Below are positions 8,432 through 16,140 of a stretch of 57,306 bases of DNA, in pieces. How positions within the stretch are numbered: position 1 is the stretch's first letter; every line of letters begins with the position of its first letter. Location: contig NZ_KK211358.1 in the NCBI RefSeq assembly GCF_000621865.1, positions 198,847 to 256,152 of the forward strand, written 5' to 3'. Both the position numbers and the translations under genes were made by a program. The DNA is from Pseudobutyrivibrio sp. MD2005 (GTDB lineage Bacteria > Bacillota > Clostridia > Lachnospirales > Lachnospiraceae). Under the pieces are notes generated by a model. That model did no database searches. It was given only the letters and a program-made list of their open reading frames with translations, and was not told the DNA's origin.

Positions 8432-9241
8432 TTACTCATCCTCTTCAGAATCAGACTCTTCCGGTATATCTTCCTCAGCCTCAGGAACTTCTTCATCGGG
8501 TTCCTCTTCTGCATTCTCAAGATAATCATCTTCTTCATCCTCAAGGTAATCTTCATCAGGATCAGGTGATGCCTGTGCCTTCTTAGGCTTCTTTTCCTTC
8601 AAATACTTAAATCCCATGTATCCACCTGCACCGAGGAAAATAATAAGTGCCACAATAGCTGCAGGACCAATAGATGGTTTCTTCTTTTCTTCCTTTACCT
8701 CTGGCTCCGTTTCAGTCGAAGGCTCCTCTATCGTCTCCTTAGCATCATCTTCCTTTTCCGCACTTTCCAGAGATTCCTGAAGCGCTTTCTGCTCATCCTC
8801 ATCCATTAGTGACAAGAGATCTGCTTCATCTACCATATTCAAGAAATGAACGGTTTCTGTGCCGTTATCATCACGATCAATGATGATATAGAAGTAATTC
8901 CCTTTCTTGGTAACAACAGTGATAAACTGCTTGCCCCCAGCTTCTACCGAACCATAATCATCTACCAGAGTAAGATTTCCATCCGGTGTAAGAGGCCCCA
9001 TCTTCTCCTCTTCCTTTTCCTCAGGTTCTGCAGGCTTTTCTTCACCCTGACAGATAGAAATGTCCTCTTTGCATACAGGGCACTCTTCATTTACGCAGTC
9101 CTCTGTGCATTTCGTCTCACAGGTACATTCCGCTTCCGGACCTGTATGCGCAAAAGCTGTCATGGGAGTCATCCCAATAAAAAGAGCCATGGCACCAACC
9201 ACAGCTCCTGTAAGTCGCTTATTCAATTTAGTAATCTTCAT
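8432..9241 (-). CDS. DUF4366 (CD1107-type) ICE membrane protein
   Basis: A 269-aa exported membrane protein of the family known from CTn elements of C. difficile. It has a signal sequence ([21 protein letters not shown], cut near AFAHTG), a short cysteine cluster ([15 protein letters not shown]), a globular part ([30 protein letters not shown]), a Glu-rich linker, one TM helix ([21 protein letters not shown], about residues 190-210) and a very acidic cytoplasmic tail. Start chosen at 9241, after AAGGAGGAATCAGAGG; it overlaps the previous gene by 14 nt. Probably a structural part of the conjugation apparatus; the exact role is unknown. Confidence 0.85.
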   Translation of the reverse strand: MKITKLNKRLTGAVVGAMALFIGMTPMTAFAHTGPEAECTCETKCTEDCVNEECPVCKEDISICQGEEKPAEPEEKEEEKMGPLTPDGNLTLVDDYGSVEAGGKQFITVVTKKGNYFYIIIDRDDNGTETVHFLNMVDEADLLSLMDEDEQKALQESLESAEKEDDAKETIEEPSTETEPEVKEEKKKPSIGPAAIVALIIFLGAGGYMGFKYLKEKKPKKAQASPDPDEDYLEDEEDDYLENAEEEPDEEVPEAEEDIPEESDSEEDE

Positions 9242-9545
9242 CCTCTGATTCCTCCTTATTATCATCACTGTCATCATCTCCATAGATGGATGACGTTGCT
9301 TCAGTAGTTGTGGGTTCCGTCTTATTCTCTGCTGTTGGAACAGAAAGCTGTCCGGATGCTGCAAGCTGTAAAAGCTTTGCCACCTCTTCCGGAGAAAGTT
9401 TAAGTGCACCAACATCAGATAAGATCTGACTGGCCTCTGCTTCCTTTAATTTTGCCTGAGCTGCTTTTAAGCGCTCATTGGCTTCATCTCTACGCTTTTC
9501 ACAGCGCCTGACTTCTTCACGAAGCTTATCTAATTTCTCAAACAT
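9228..9545 (-). CDS. DUF4315 ICE protein
   Basis: A 105-aa protein with an N-terminal coiled coil ([26 protein letters not shown], about residues 3-40), then the conserved [16 protein letters not shown] segment, and an acidic Ser/Asp/Glu tail. This is the DUF4315 type found in nearly all Tn1549-like elements between the NlpC/P60 and DUF4366 genes, exactly as here. Start at MFEKLDKL (AGGAGG upstream) rather than an in-frame ATG 32 codons earlier inside the preceding gene. Function unknown. Confidence 0.85.
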   Translation of the reverse strand: MFEKLDKLREEVRRCEKRRDEANERLKAAQAKLKEAEASQILSDVGALKLSPEEVAKLLQLAASGQLSVPTAENKTEPTTTEATSSIYGDDDSDDNKEESEDEDY

Positions 9546-9556
9546 GCCATTTCCTC

Positions 9557-11206
9557 CTAGTTCTTGATTCTTCCAAATGTATAAAAGTGATTTTGCCAAT
9601 AGTTGGTATTGATGGATGTGTACTGAATCGGATTGCCGCAATGAATCATCATGCCATTACCAACATAGATTCCTACATGGCTGGCTCCTGCCGTATCATA
9701 GGTTCCCTGGAAGAAAATAAGATCTCCAGGTTTCGCATCCTGTTTTGAAACCCTAGTACAGCAATTATTCAGAAGTCCATCAGCAGTCTGTCTACCATAG
9801 CTCCAGCCATTACCACAGTGATTGATGACGTAACTTACAAAACCTGAACAGTCAAAGCTGGTACTCGGGCTGCTTCCTCCCCACACATATGGATATCCAA
9901 GATACTTTTCTGCCTCTCGAATCATATTGGCGAATCTGGTATCTGTAAGAGCTTCCGGTGGAATATCATAGTCCTGATAATCGCCCGGATCGGGATTGGA
10001 ATAAGGATCACCCTCAAAGAGATAAGCCTTGTTGCCTCTTGTTTCTAACAGAAGCTCATAACGGCTCATCTGATCCTCAGTCAGTCCCATATTTCTTACA
10101 ACAGAATCCATAGTGTTGTTGGTAAGGGTTGTCACAAGTACATGCCAGTCATACTCAACTTCCACCGTATAAGTGTAGGAATGAACATTCCCATTCTCAT
10201 CTGTATAATGACCGGTTCTTCTTTCTGTTCTGGTTTTCTTTTCAATGACTTCCCTGGTCGTAAGCTTATACTGTGCATTGAAGATTTCTGTAAGCTTAGC
10301 TTCCACTTCTGCCTGCGTATAATCTTCATACAGTACTGTCAAAAGAGCTGCCAGCTGATAAGGATTATGATTGATTTCAGCCAGGTTATAACGGTATTCA
10401 TCATATCCAGGATGTGTTGTAGGGATGTTATTTACCTGCGTCTGCAGGTCTGACTCCTTGCTCTTATAATCCTGCTCTACAGCCTTAATATCATCGTCAT
10501 CCGCTGTGTAGGAAGTAGCTACTGTAGTATCACTAAAGGAACCCAGCATTCCTCCTGCAAGACCAGCACTGCCGGAAAGCATCAGAATCAGAATAAGAAT
10601 CACAAGTGCCATGATAATTACTAATGGATTATCCATGATCTTCTCACGAATCCATTCAGCAAATCTGCCAACCAGGTCTTCTGCCTTATCGACAAATTTC
10701 TTTGAAATGCTTCCAACCTGATTAGCAGCTTCTTTCTGTGATTTCTTATAGGCAGCTCTCTGGAATTCCTTTTTCATGTAATTCTTTTGAACTGCCTTTG
10801 TGGATGTGGTCTCCTCAGCGCCCTTTTTGACATCCTTCTGAAGTTTCTTAGAATACCGGCTCTGATGAAGTGTTCTTGCTGTATTTTCAGCAGTCGCTGT
10901 AGTCTTATTCAAAGCCTCTGTACCCACATTCTGATCTTCATTCGTTTTGTCAATCTGACGATGAACAGATACATTTTCAGCTACCTCACGGCGGATTTTG
11001 TGTCGCCCCTGAACCTGAAGCTTTTTAATCTTTTTCTTTTCCTCTGCAGTAAGCTCCAGGTCCTTTTTCCCATGACGGAACTTCTTTCCATAAGCCTTTT
11101 TAGCAGAGGTTTCACTTTTCAGCTTCTCACCCTGGCTTTTTTGTCTGTACCTGCCGGAGGCCCTCTTCTTATGTCTTTCCTTCGAAAATTTCTTCTCTTC
11201 ATTCAT
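9557..11206 (-). CDS. CD1108-type NlpC/P60 cell-wall hydrolase
   Basis: A 549-aa membrane-anchored protein of the conjugation machine. The long basic N-terminal part (about 190 aa, Lys/Gln/Arg-rich) is cytoplasmic, followed by one TM helix (NPLVIIMALVILILILMLSGSAGLAG). The outer part ends in an NlpC/P60 peptidoglycan peptidase domain: catalytic Cys in YVWGGSSPSTSFDCSGFV, His in ASHVGIYVGNG, and a second His in MMIHCG. Such enzymes cut stem peptides locally so that the mating channel can cross the wall. The start codon follows the virB4 stop codon directly (TAA ATG), with GGAGGAGAT upstream, so the two genes are coupled. Confidence 0.9.
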   Translation of the reverse strand: MNEEKKFSKERHKKRASGRYRQKSQGEKLKSETSAKKAYGKKFRHGKKDLELTAEEKKKIKKLQVQGRHKIRREVAENVSVHRQIDKTNEDQNVGTEALNKTTATAENTARTLHQSRYSKKLQKDVKKGAEETTSTKAVQKNYMKKEFQRAAYKKSQKEAANQVGSISKKFVDKAEDLVGRFAEWIREKIMDNPLVIIMALVILILILMLSGSAGLAGGMLGSFSDTTVATSYTADDDDIKAVEQDYKSKESDLQTQVNNIPTTHPGYDEYRYNLAEINHNPYQLAALLTVLYEDYTQAEVEAKLTEIFNAQYKLTTREVIEKKTRTERRTGHYTDENGNVHSYTYTVEVEYDWHVLVTTLTNNTMDSVVRNMGLTEDQMSRYELLLETRGNKAYLFEGDPYSNPDPGDYQDYDIPPEALTDTRFANMIREAEKYLGYPYVWGGSSPSTSFDCSGFVSYVINHCGNGWSYGRQTADGLLNNCCTRVSKQDAKPGDLIFFQGTYDTAGASHVGIYVGNGMMIHCGNPIQYTSINTNYWQNHFYTFGRIKN

Positions 11207-13630
11207 TTACATCTCCTCCTGAGTCTGTGCCACCTCATCAAGCTTGGTGGTCATGATACGATAGAGTTCCAGATCCTTAGGGAAGCGATCCACAAACGGA
11301 AGGATGACATTGCCATAAAACAAAAGCCCTTCACCTTCTCCCGAATGTGTTACATACGAGAGCTGATGAGGGCTGATATTCAACTGCTTGGCAAGGATAG
11401 CTCGATCTCCTACCGCCTGATTCAACATATAAATAAAATCAGAGTTCTCAAAGATGTTCTCAACTTCCTTAGAAGCAAGTAAGTCCTTTACGTTCTGAGT
11501 GATACCAGTAGGAATACCACCCCACTTTCTAAAACGCTTCCAAATTTCTACGGTATAAGCTGCTGTCTGCTCTTCACGAAGAAGAAGGTGCATCTCATCC
11601 ATGTAGTATCTGGTAGACTTTCCCTGACTTCTGTTCTCTGTAACTCTACCCCAGACCTGATCCTGAACAACCAGCATTCCGATTTTCTTAAGCTGCTTTC
11701 CAAGATCTTTGATGTCATAGCAGACAAGTCTGTTGGTGATATCTACGTTAGTTCTGTGATTAAACACATTCAAAGAACCGGTAACATAGATTTCAAGAGC
11801 AGTTGCTACATTCTTAGCTTCCGGCTCATCTTGCTTCAAGAGAGCATTGTAAAGATCCTCAAGAAGAGGCATATTCTCAGGAATAGGATTCAGGAAGTAC
11901 TGCTGATAAATCTGATGAATACAACGATCAATGACAGTCTTCTCAACAGGCTTAAGTCCTTCCTTTCCACCGACAATAAGCTCACACAAAGACAGGATAA
12001 AATCTGCCTTAAGAGCAATCGGATTATCATCATCGGAATAGTTCATATTGATATCCATCGGATTGATGTACTGACTGCTGGTAGGGCTAATCTTAATAAC
12101 CTGACCTCCAAACCTTTTTACCAGAGCACTGTACTCTGACTCAGGATCTGAGATGATAACATCATCATCTGTAACAAGAAACGCATTTGCAATTTCTCTT
12201 TTTGCAGAGAACGATTTACCTGCACCGGGAGTACCAAGGATAAGACCGTTAGGGTTCTTAAGCTTCTTTCTGTCAACCATAATCAGGTTATTAGAAAGAG
12301 CATTCAGACCATAATATAAAGCCTCATCTCCTGCCTGGAATAATTCCTGCGTTGTAAATGGAACGAAAATAGCTGTGGAGCTTGTAGTCATACCACGCTG
12401 GATCTCAATCTCGTTGTAAGCAAGAGGAAGAGAACTCATAAGTCCCTGCTCCTGCTGAAAATTAAGTCTTACCAGATTGCAGTTATGCTTCTGAGCAATT
12501 GAGTTTGCCTGGAATACATTGTTCTCAAGCTCCTGCTCTGTCTTTCCGGTATTGAGTACCAGGAATGTCAAAAGAAACATACGCTCATTCTGACTCTGCA
12601 ATTCCTTTAAAAGTGCTTTCGCATCCTTACCATAGGTTGCAAGGTCTGATGGAATAATATCCATATCATAACCGGCTCTTACAGCCTTCTTCTGCTCCTC
12701 GATCTTGCTTCGATCAAGTTCTGTGATGGTATGCTTTACCGTCTTAATCGCCTCTGTCTGATCTACCGACTGCACATGCATGGTTACAATCTGACTGGAC
12801 TCCATACCAAGGAAATCTGCAAGCATCCTATCTGAGATATCAGAAGCTGTAATGCTTAAGAAACTCATGGCTCCATAGAGATTTCCCATTTGGAATAATC
12901 TGCCATTCTTAAAATTGAGTCCTGCAGGTGCAACAAAGTCTTTTACAGAAAGGCCGCTTCCCACAAGCCATTTCCAGTCGAAGAAGAACTTCTCATCATC
13001 TCCCATATGAAACTGCTGGTGAATCAGCTCTAAGCGTTCTGCACCGTTTAGTGTGTTTGCCTGAACACCAAGTCTCTTGAAGTTGTTAAGAAGATCCATC
13101 TCGATATGAATAAGTCTCGGTTTTGCTGCTTTCATGGACTCTGCATGAATACCAAAGGATAAATACTTGGTCTTGGTAAGACCGTTGTTACCAGCTTCCA
13201 TCTGACGTTTTAACATGCCGGTATACTCATCCCTGACTTCATTAAAGCCATCGTTCTGATGTGGTATGGCAATGGACTTTTCAAACTTCTCAGCATCCGT
13301 AGCCATGTTCATGAAGCTGAGTTCAAAGTGAACCGAGCTGTCAAAGAAATTCAGGAAGCTACACCACTCCTCAAAAATCTCTGTCTGATCTTCCTGCTGA
13401 GCCAGTTGATAATTGATATCCTGAAACTGAATCGTCTTTGTATAATAATCGCTGCCTATTCTGCAAATGCCATCCTTAAACATCCTGTCAAAAGGAATGC
13501 TCTGCTGAGCTGTTCTGGGAACGCCATCATTTCTCTGCGCTTCTTTGATGACGGCTCTTACTCTTTTCTGATCCGCCCTCGATAAGCCTTGCGGCATTAC
13601 GATGTCTCTTTTTTTCGCTTTCAGAAACAA
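11207..13630 (-). CDS. VirB4/TraE-family conjugation ATPase
   Basis: An 807-aa ATPase that powers the type IV secretion channel. The C-terminal half has a Walker A motif (LGTPGAGKSFSAKRE), the DxxSEYSALVKRFGG region and a Walker B-like YYMDEMHLLL, as in VirB4 proteins. The N-terminal half is the family's divergent domain. The start is a TTG at 13630 with AAGGAGGTAGAAAAAA in front; it lies inside the prgI gene, giving a 104-nt overlap. An internal ATG eleven codons later is possible but has a poor ribosome site. It is followed without gap by the NlpC/P60 gene. Confidence 0.93.
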   Translation of the reverse strand: MFLKAKKRDIVMPQGLSRADQKRVRAVIKEAQRNDGVPRTAQQSIPFDRMFKDGICRIGSDYYTKTIQFQDINYQLAQQEDQTEIFEEWCSFLNFFDSSVHFELSFMNMATDAEKFEKSIAIPHQNDGFNEVRDEYTGMLKRQMEAGNNGLTKTKYLSFGIHAESMKAAKPRLIHIEMDLLNNFKRLGVQANTLNGAERLELIHQQFHMGDDEKFFFDWKWLVGSGLSVKDFVAPAGLNFKNGRLFQMGNLYGAMSFLSITASDISDRMLADFLGMESSQIVTMHVQSVDQTEAIKTVKHTITELDRSKIEEQKKAVRAGYDMDIIPSDLATYGKDAKALLKELQSQNERMFLLTFLVLNTGKTEQELENNVFQANSIAQKHNCNLVRLNFQQEQGLMSSLPLAYNEIEIQRGMTTSSTAIFVPFTTQELFQAGDEALYYGLNALSNNLIMVDRKKLKNPNGLILGTPGAGKSFSAKREIANAFLVTDDDVIISDPESEYSALVKRFGGQVIKISPTSSQYINPMDINMNYSDDDNPIALKADFILSLCELIVGGKEGLKPVEKTVIDRCIHQIYQQYFLNPIPENMPLLEDLYNALLKQDEPEAKNVATALEIYVTGSLNVFNHRTNVDITNRLVCYDIKDLGKQLKKIGMLVVQDQVWGRVTENRSQGKSTRYYMDEMHLLLREEQTAAYTVEIWKRFRKWGGIPTGITQNVKDLLASKEVENIFENSDFIYMLNQAVGDRAILAKQLNISPHQLSYVTHSGEGEGLLFYGNVILPFVDRFPKDLELYRIMTTKLDEVAQTQEEM

Positions 13631-13985
13631 TTTTTTCTACCTCCTTCTCTGCTTTCTCCTGCCTCATCAGGGCAGCGTAATAATTATCTGTTTTGTAAGG
13701 CCGGATTTTCGGCCTGATAAATGTTGCCTGAATAAAGTGATGCAAGAATACCTCAAGCGGCTGTCCATTCTTTTCATACATTGCAAAGAAAAACAGCGGC
13801 ATCATTACAATCATCATGCCCATAGCTGCAAAGGTTGAGTTTCCAATCTTTTTCAAAAGAAAAAATGTGGGAACACCAATAGCTGCAGCTATCACAAAAC
13901 AGATGAGCTGACGTTTGGTGAGGTTAAATGCCACTTTACTCTTTACCTTCGTGAGATCACGAGGCACCGGAATATAAGATGCCAT
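13527..13985 (-). CDS. PrgI-family conjugation membrane protein
   Basis: A 152-aa protein with the PrgI layout: a short N-terminal SYIPVPRDLTKVKSKVAFNLTKRQ segment, two TM helices (about residues 29-46 and 52-68), then a FLHHFIQATFIRPKIRPY motif and a basic tail. PrgI-like proteins are the small VirB3-type inner-membrane partner of VirB4 in Gram-positive systems. The 3' end overlaps virB4 by 104 nt, and the order VirB6-like, PrgI, VirB4 is standard for Tn1549-like ICEs. Confidence 0.9.
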   Translation of the reverse strand: MASYIPVPRDLTKVKSKVAFNLTKRQLICFVIAAAIGVPTFFLLKKIGNSTFAAMGMMIVMMPLFFFAMYEKNGQPLEVFLHHFIQATFIRPKIRPYKTDNYYAALMRQEKAEKEVEKIVSESEKKRHRNAARLIEGGSEKSKSRHQRSAEK

Positions 13986-13997
13986 TTCTTTTCCTCC

Positions 13998-14864
13998 TTA
14001 ATGTGCGTGGAATACAGATTTTGCAATAGAACCTGTCTTAAACAAGGTGAATGCAAGAAGTAATGTGATACCAAGGACATTCCACAAAGAGCCCATGATA
14101 TCCGATGAAAATGAAACTGTCTGAACCAGGGCTGCATAGATTGCTACGCATACCATGATTAAGAATCCCTGGAAACCAAGAGCAAAAAGGGATCTCAAAT
14201 AGTTCTGTCCAATCATGCTCTGTTCTCTATTGCCAAAAGTCGCAAAAGGAATCGGAGCAAGGCTAATGGTCAAATAGATTTCTATCATTCGTCCATAGAC
14301 AATAGCCCAGATCAGAATCGATAAAATCTCGAATAAGAACTTCACAGCAAAGGACTGTAGGAATATGCCAAATAGCGGTCCCACATCCATTGCTTCCAAT
14401 GTGGTTTGCATGGTTGCCAGAGTTGAACCGTCCACTGCGGTGCTTCCGGCGATAAGTGATCCTGATTGACTGACCACATATTGTGCTACGTCAAAGACTG
14501 CCATGGTGATATTAAAGGTATTTGTAATCAGCGTTACTGCAACAAAGGTCTTGAATACCCACTTGAAAAAGATCCAGGTTTCAAAGTTTGCCAGATTGTT
14601 GTGAGCAATGACCAGCTGTATCAGCTCATAGCAGGCAATAAACGTAAGAATAATTCCTGCTATGGGTAGAATCACATTCTCCGACAGGTTCCTGATCAGG
14701 TTATAAACCGTAGGCTGGAACTGGTCCGGAGTCTGTGCTACTTGTGCTGTTACTTCTCCAATCTTCTGATTCAAAGTTGAAAATGTAGATGTGAGATTAT
14801 CCATAATTCCACCTACCAGCATGTCTTTGAGCCAATCAGTCAGTTTTTCTAACAAACTTTCCAA
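13998..14864 (-). CDS. VirB6/TrbL-like conjugation channel protein
   Basis: A 288-aa polytopic membrane protein with a short amphipathic N-terminus and about six TM helices (for example VILPIAGIILTFIACYELI, WVFKTFVAVTLIT and LFEILSILIWAIVYGRMIEI). The pattern and length fit the VirB6/TrbL-like proteins (CD1112 type) of clostridial ICEs that form the inner-membrane channel. The start is a TTG at 14864, preceded by AAAGGAGGCAATCG; there is no nearby ATG with a ribosome site. It lies between maff2 and prgI in the usual order. Confidence 0.88.
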   Translation of the reverse strand: MESLLEKLTDWLKDMLVGGIMDNLTSTFSTLNQKIGEVTAQVAQTPDQFQPTVYNLIRNLSENVILPIAGIILTFIACYELIQLVIAHNNLANFETWIFFKWVFKTFVAVTLITNTFNITMAVFDVAQYVVSQSGSLIAGSTAVDGSTLATMQTTLEAMDVGPLFGIFLQSFAVKFLFEILSILIWAIVYGRMIEIYLTISLAPIPFATFGNREQSMIGQNYLRSLFALGFQGFLIMVCVAIYAALVQTVSFSSDIMGSLWNVLGITLLLAFTLFKTGSIAKSVFHAH

Positions 14865-14937
14865 CGATTGCCTCCTTTCTCAGGGAAGGACAGCTTGTTA
14901 CACTGCCCCTCCTGATTTTTGTTAGTGATAGGCCGGA

Positions 14938-15150
14938 TTAGAAAAGTCCGGAAAGAAGTGGAACAAGTGTAGTACCGATGAGTGCAACACCACCACCGGC
15001 CATGAGCTGCTTCATGCCCTGAGACTTAGCTCCAGGGTTGTCATTGCCGTAACCCTCCATGAGGTTTACAACACCCCAAATTCCAAGACCTGCACCAAGT
15101 GCGATAACAAGTGTCTGAAGTACGCCTACTGCTGAGTTGAAAAATGCCAT
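14938..15150 (-). CDS. Maff2-family small membrane protein
   Basis: A 70-aa protein with two hydrophobic helices (VLQTLVIALGAGLGIWGVVNL and GGGVALIGTTLVPLLSG) separated by a short polar GNDNPGAKSQGMKQ loop, the signature of the Maff2 family found in Tn1549/CTn elements. Its size and topology resemble small VirB2/pilin-like channel subunits, which is an attractive but unproven role. It is the first gene of the channel block (maff2, VirB6-like, prgI, virB4). A structured, terminator-ending region lies just upstream, so its expression may depend on read-through. Confidence 0.88.
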   Translation of the reverse strand: MAFFNSAVGVLQTLVIALGAGLGIWGVVNLMEGYGNDNPGAKSQGMKQLMAGGGVALIGTTLVPLLSGLF

Positions 15151-15202
15151 AATAAAATCCTCCTTGTGATTAAAAAAATTGATTGTTTGTAGTTGCGGGC
15201 AT

Positions 15203-15236
15203 TAAAAAAGAGCCATGGCTGATCAGGCCGTGACTC
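15203..15236 (-). terminator. Intrinsic terminator upstream of maff2
   Basis: Minus strand GAGTCACGGC-ctgatca-GCCATGGCTC followed by TTTTTTAA: a strong stem plus U-tract 50 nt before the maff2 start. It should stop or attenuate transcription entering the channel genes from virD4 and the nitroreductase gene. Confidence 0.75.
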
Positions 15237-15419
15237 TCGTTAATTACCCTTGTGAAAAGTTCCATATTCAGTTGTAAGCCGGATGTCTTCTGCAGTGACT
15301 TTTCCGGCACAGCGCTGCATTAATTAACGCGGAATCTTCCGCTATACTCCTCTTCAGGAGTAAATACGGCGGCAGGTTATGACTCCTGCTTTACAATCAC
15401 CCTTGGGCTACGCCGCAAT
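15237..15419 (-). ncRNA. Candidate structured RNA or 5' leader ahead of maff2
   Basis: Read on the minus strand this gene-free stretch is almost continuous hairpins. An outer CGGCG/CGCCG stem (15411-15415 with 15367-15371) encloses GCAGG/CCTGC. It is followed by ACTCC-tgaaga-GGAGT (15346-15361), GCGGAA-ga-TTCCGC (15329-15342) and GCCGGA/TCCGGC (15278-15308), ending at the terminator at 15203-15236. Several stems are perfect. This is what a small structured RNA or a regulated leader of the conjugation channel operon would look like. I could not match it to a named RNA family. Confidence 0.5.
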
Positions 15420-15422
15420 TTT

Positions 15423-15929
15423 TTATAAAATAGTTACCATTGAATCAATTGGATTTCTTTTTTTATCGCTAGATACACCTTTGAAATCGCTAGCGCGAAA
15501 TCCCAAATCCAGGAAACAAATAGGATAGATGTTTTCTGGCAAATCAAAAACATTCTGTGTTTTAAGAACATCATTCACTCCAGCCCAACATGTATCCAAT
15601 CCTATATCTGTTGCTGCCAGCATCATATGTGTTGCTGCAATAACACCATCTGTCAAATAGCTATTTCCACCCTGAAAATTACTTGCAGCATTTTTATCGG
15701 AACATACTAGAATTACCATCGGTGCTCCATAACGGCATGGATGAACACTGTCCATCTTCTGAAGAGCTTCTCCACTTTTTAGTATATACACTCGTTGTGG
15801 TTGTTTATTAAAAGCTGTTGGTGCTAAGCGCCCTGCTTCCAGAATATATTTCACTTGATCTTCTGTTGGCTTTGTATCGCTATACTTACGAACAGACTCT
15901 CTCTTCTGAATAACTTTATTAAATTCCAT
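15423..15929 (-). CDS. Nitroreductase family protein
   Basis: A 168-aa FMN-dependent oxidoreductase of the nitroreductase fold, a short single-domain form. Visible signatures are the N-terminal RESVRKYSDTKPT with basic FMN-phosphate-binding residues, GRLAPTAFNKQPQRVYI, and the GLDTCWAGV segment near the flavin. Members reduce nitro compounds, quinones or related substrates with NAD(P)H; the substrate here is unknown. It interrupts the usual virD4-maff2 neighbourhood and appears to be a cargo insertion. AAAGGAG stands 9 nt before the ATG, and a 14-codon ORF lies 51 nt upstream of the start. Confidence 0.88.
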   Translation of the reverse strand: MEFNKVIQKRESVRKYSDTKPTEDQVKYILEAGRLAPTAFNKQPQRVYILKSGEALQKMDSVHPCRYGAPMVILVCSDKNAASNFQGGNSYLTDGVIAATHMMLAATDIGLDTCWAGVNDVLKTQNVFDLPENIYPICFLDLGFRASDFKGVSSDKKRNPIDSMVTIL

Positions 15930-15980
15930 ATCTATAATCTCCTTTGCTACATTGATTCTGTTATTTAAAAGATATGGTAG

Positions 15981-16025
15981 TTACTCAAAAAATCCAAAAC
16001 TCCACAGTAACATAGCAAATTTCAT
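15981..16025 (-). CDS. 14-aa leader peptide candidate upstream of nitroreductase gene
   Basis: ATG at 16025 with GGAGG 10 nt upstream opens a short ORF encoding MKFAMLLWSFGFFE, then TAA at 15981. Size, strong ribosome site, hydrophobic and aromatic make-up, and position in the leader of a single gene are what one expects of a regulatory leader peptide, where ribosome stalling controls the downstream gene, or of a small signal or membrane peptide. An inverted repeat TCATCC/GGATGA (16072-16094) lies just upstream and could be an operator. The ORF is seen directly; the role is inference. Confidence 0.5.
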   Translation of the reverse strand: MKFAMLLWSFGFFE

Positions 16026-16140
16026 GAATCTCATTCCTCCAGCGAATATATTAAATATAAGTTAAATAACTCATCCTCAATTATACGGGATGAATTTTAA
16101 AAATGTCAGTGAAAAATTTCTTCTCTTATACTCCATTAGC

